Shown: positions 62,979 through 64,000 of the stretch, one piece after another
Numbering within the stretch: position 1 is the first letter of the stretch
How the letters are laid out: every line of letters starts with the position of its first letter
Notes under the pieces: model-generated
Databases searched by the model: none
Told to the model about the DNA's origin: nothing
The model's input: the letters and a program-made list of their open reading frames with translations, nothing else
Translations under genes and position numbers: made by a program
DNA from: Corticibacter populi
Lineage (GTDB): Bacteria > Pseudomonadota > Gammaproteobacteria > Burkholderiales > Burkholderiaceae_C
Assembly (NCBI RefSeq): GCF_004217315.1
Contig: NZ_SGWR01000001.1
Span: 248,001 to 312,000, forward strand
Direction: 5' to 3'
DNA length: 64,000 nt

Positions 62979-63746
62979 TCAGGGCAGCGTGTAGCCGCCA
63001 TCGACCGTGAGGGTCTGGCCATTGATGTAGCTGGCCGCGTTCGAGAGCAGGAACAGCACCGGTCCGGCCACCTCTTCGGGCGTGCCGGGACGGCCTGCCG
63101 GCGTGGTGGCCAGTGTCGCATGCAGATTCTCGATGCTGCCGAATCCGATGGCGGCCATGGGCGTCTCGATGGGGCCGGGACTGACGGCATTGACGCGGAT
63201 GCCATGCGGCCAGCCCTCCAGCGCGGCGGCGCGTGTCAGGCCCAGCACGGCCTGCTTGCTGGCGGTGTAGGGAGCGAGGTTGGCAAACGTGGCCTGCGTC
63301 ACCATCGACGCGGTGTTGACGATGGCGCCACCACCGCTCTGCCGCATGGCCGCCATCTCGTGCTTGAGCGCATGGAAGACGCCAGACGCATTGGTGCGCA
63401 TCACCGCCTCGAAATCGGCGCTGGTCAGGTCGGTCAGCGCGCAGGCCTGGCCGAGCAGCCCGGCATTGTTGAAGGCGCCGTCGAGGCGGCCGAAGCGCTC
63501 CACCGCAAAGGCCACGGCCCGCGCCACATCCGCCTCCACCGCCACATCGGTGGCGATGGCCAGAGCCTCGCCACCCTGGTCGCGGATGCTTTGCGCCAAT
63601 GCGTCGAGCGCATCCCGGCGCCGCGCCGCCAGCACGACGCGGGCGCCGGCCTGGCCCAGCGCCAGGGCCGTTGCCGCGCCGATGCCGGACGATGCGCCAA
63701 GCACCAGCACGCTTTTCCCGGCCAGGCCGGAGTCGATCGAGGTCAT
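62979..63746 (-). CDS. Short-chain dehydrogenase/reductase
   Basis: A 255-residue classical SDR. The cofactor motif VLVLGASSGIGAATALALG, NNAG (FNNAGLLGQ), catalytic Ser (IVNTASMVTQ) and YTASK are intact, and it ends NGQTLTVDGGYTL. Specificity cannot be predicted. The ATG at 63746 has an AGAAAGG site; a longer start at 63764 would add six residues. It lies upstream of the AKR gene and divergent from a LysR gene, which is its likely regulator. Confidence 0.93.
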   Translation of the reverse strand: MTSIDSGLAGKSVLVLGASSGIGAATALALGQAGARVVLAARRRDALDALAQSIRDQGGEALAIATDVAVEADVARAVAFAVERFGRLDGAFNNAGLLGQACALTDLTSADFEAVMRTNASGVFHALKHEMAAMRQSGGGAIVNTASMVTQATFANLAPYTASKQAVLGLTRAAALEGWPHGIRVNAVSPGPIETPMAAIGFGSIENLHATLATTPAGRPGTPEEVAGPVLFLLSNAASYINGQTLTVDGGYTLP

Positions 63747-63770
63747 GGGTGAAGCCTTTCTCATGAGACG

Positions 63771-63821
63771 AAGGGGTTGAAGGGGTTGAAGGGGTTGAAG
63801 GGGTTGAAGGGGTTGAAGGGG
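63771..63821. repeat. 9-bp tandem repeat upstream of the SDR gene
   Basis: AAGGGGTTG is repeated five times without change, followed by a partial unit. It lies in the SDR-LysR intergenic region, close to the SDR start, and probably varies in copy number by slippage. Confidence 0.9.
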
Positions 63822-63911
63822 GCGAATGAAATGACCCGATCGAGCATAGTCCCCATGCCATTGCGCAACAATACGCACATTGATTCATGACTTGTTGAGA
63901 AATTTTCATCA

Positions 63912-64000
63912 ATGACCACTGCCTCCGCCACCAGCCTGAACGACCTGCACGCCTTTGCCGCGGTGGCCAGGACGCGCAACTTCCGGCGGGCCGCCGTCGA
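63912..64000 (+). CDS. LysR-family regulator, N-terminal fragment
   Basis: The window ends after about 29 codons. SLNDLHAFAAVARTRNFRRAA is the opening of a LysR helix-turn-helix. It is divergent from the SDR-AKR pair and probably controls it. The rest is outside the window. Confidence 0.8.
   Translation, partial: MTTASATSLNDLHAFAAVARTRNFRRAAV

Noticed and set aside
63771-63821. CRISPR array
   Set aside because: The 9-base units are contiguous, without spacers, and no cas gene is present.

Overview
The window is high-GC chromosomal DNA from a betaproteobacterium, most likely Burkholderiales close to Comamonadaceae. The supporting signs are a lexA-imuA-imuB-dnaE2 mutagenesis cassette, several Bug/TctC-type solute-binding proteins next to catabolic genes, a zapB-zapA-6S RNA block, and housekeeping genes (alaA, hom, thrC, bcp, ppa, mrp, ubiA, dapF, xerC) of that group's type. 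No phage, IS transposase or plasmid replication gene is visible. Species cannot be named from the sequence alone.

Layout. 1-594: end of a Slam-like outer-membrane barrel. 664-4225 (minus): tctC, a GntR regulator and a two-subunit aconitase-X enzyme, a compact hydroxy-acid or hydroxyproline-type catabolic operon. 4501-10410 (minus): lexA-imuA-imuB-dnaE2, with a perfect palindrome at the lexA start. 10543-11466: orphan ParB-like gene, then tRNA-Ser(GGA) with its terminator. 11981-28290: mostly housekeeping (patatin, Mrp, cytochrome b561, UbiA, HPP-CBS, YitT, Na/Pi transporter, ThrC, Hom, AlaA, Mth938-like, Bcp, Ppa, RraA). 28465-29321: 6S RNA, zapA and a zapB-like gene. 29457-33906: sbcB, then dapF, DUF484 and xerC. 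33971-37629: psiE, an App1-type phosphatase and a membrane alpha/beta hydrolase.

37681-53576 is a catabolic region. It holds a D-amino-acid dehydrogenase, two ThDP-dependent 2-oxo-acid enzymes, a LysR regulator, an HglS-type 2-oxoadipate dioxygenase/decarboxylase, a D-2-hydroxyglutarate-dehydrogenase-like flavoprotein, two Bug proteins, an aldehyde dehydrogenase, a MocR regulator and an EamA exporter. The set fits conversion of a D-amino acid to a 2-oxo acid, then to D-2-hydroxyglutarate and 2-oxoglutarate. The ThDP and aldehyde dehydrogenase genes would allow a second, decarboxylating branch. Two ATTCC-N5-GGAAT sites look like binding sites for the LysR protein. Three related short intergenic repeats with inverted ends (15.1, 44.8 and 48.2 kb) each begin inside the last bases of a stop codon.

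53577-58200 is a lower-GC island with different codon use. It carries a tightly coupled HNH nuclease / unknown protein / minimal nucleotidyltransferase set, then a 603-residue protein with an HNH-derived zinc domain and a TPR-rich body, then a small XRE regulator with a membrane protein under conspicuous palindromes. This is the best candidate for an undescribed system, possibly anti-phage. It is followed by a decayed aadA-like gene, a TonB-like protein, a second XRE/membrane pair (DUF2975), a methyltransferase, a lipoprotein, an SDR-AKR reductase pair and the start of a divergent LysR gene cut by the window end.
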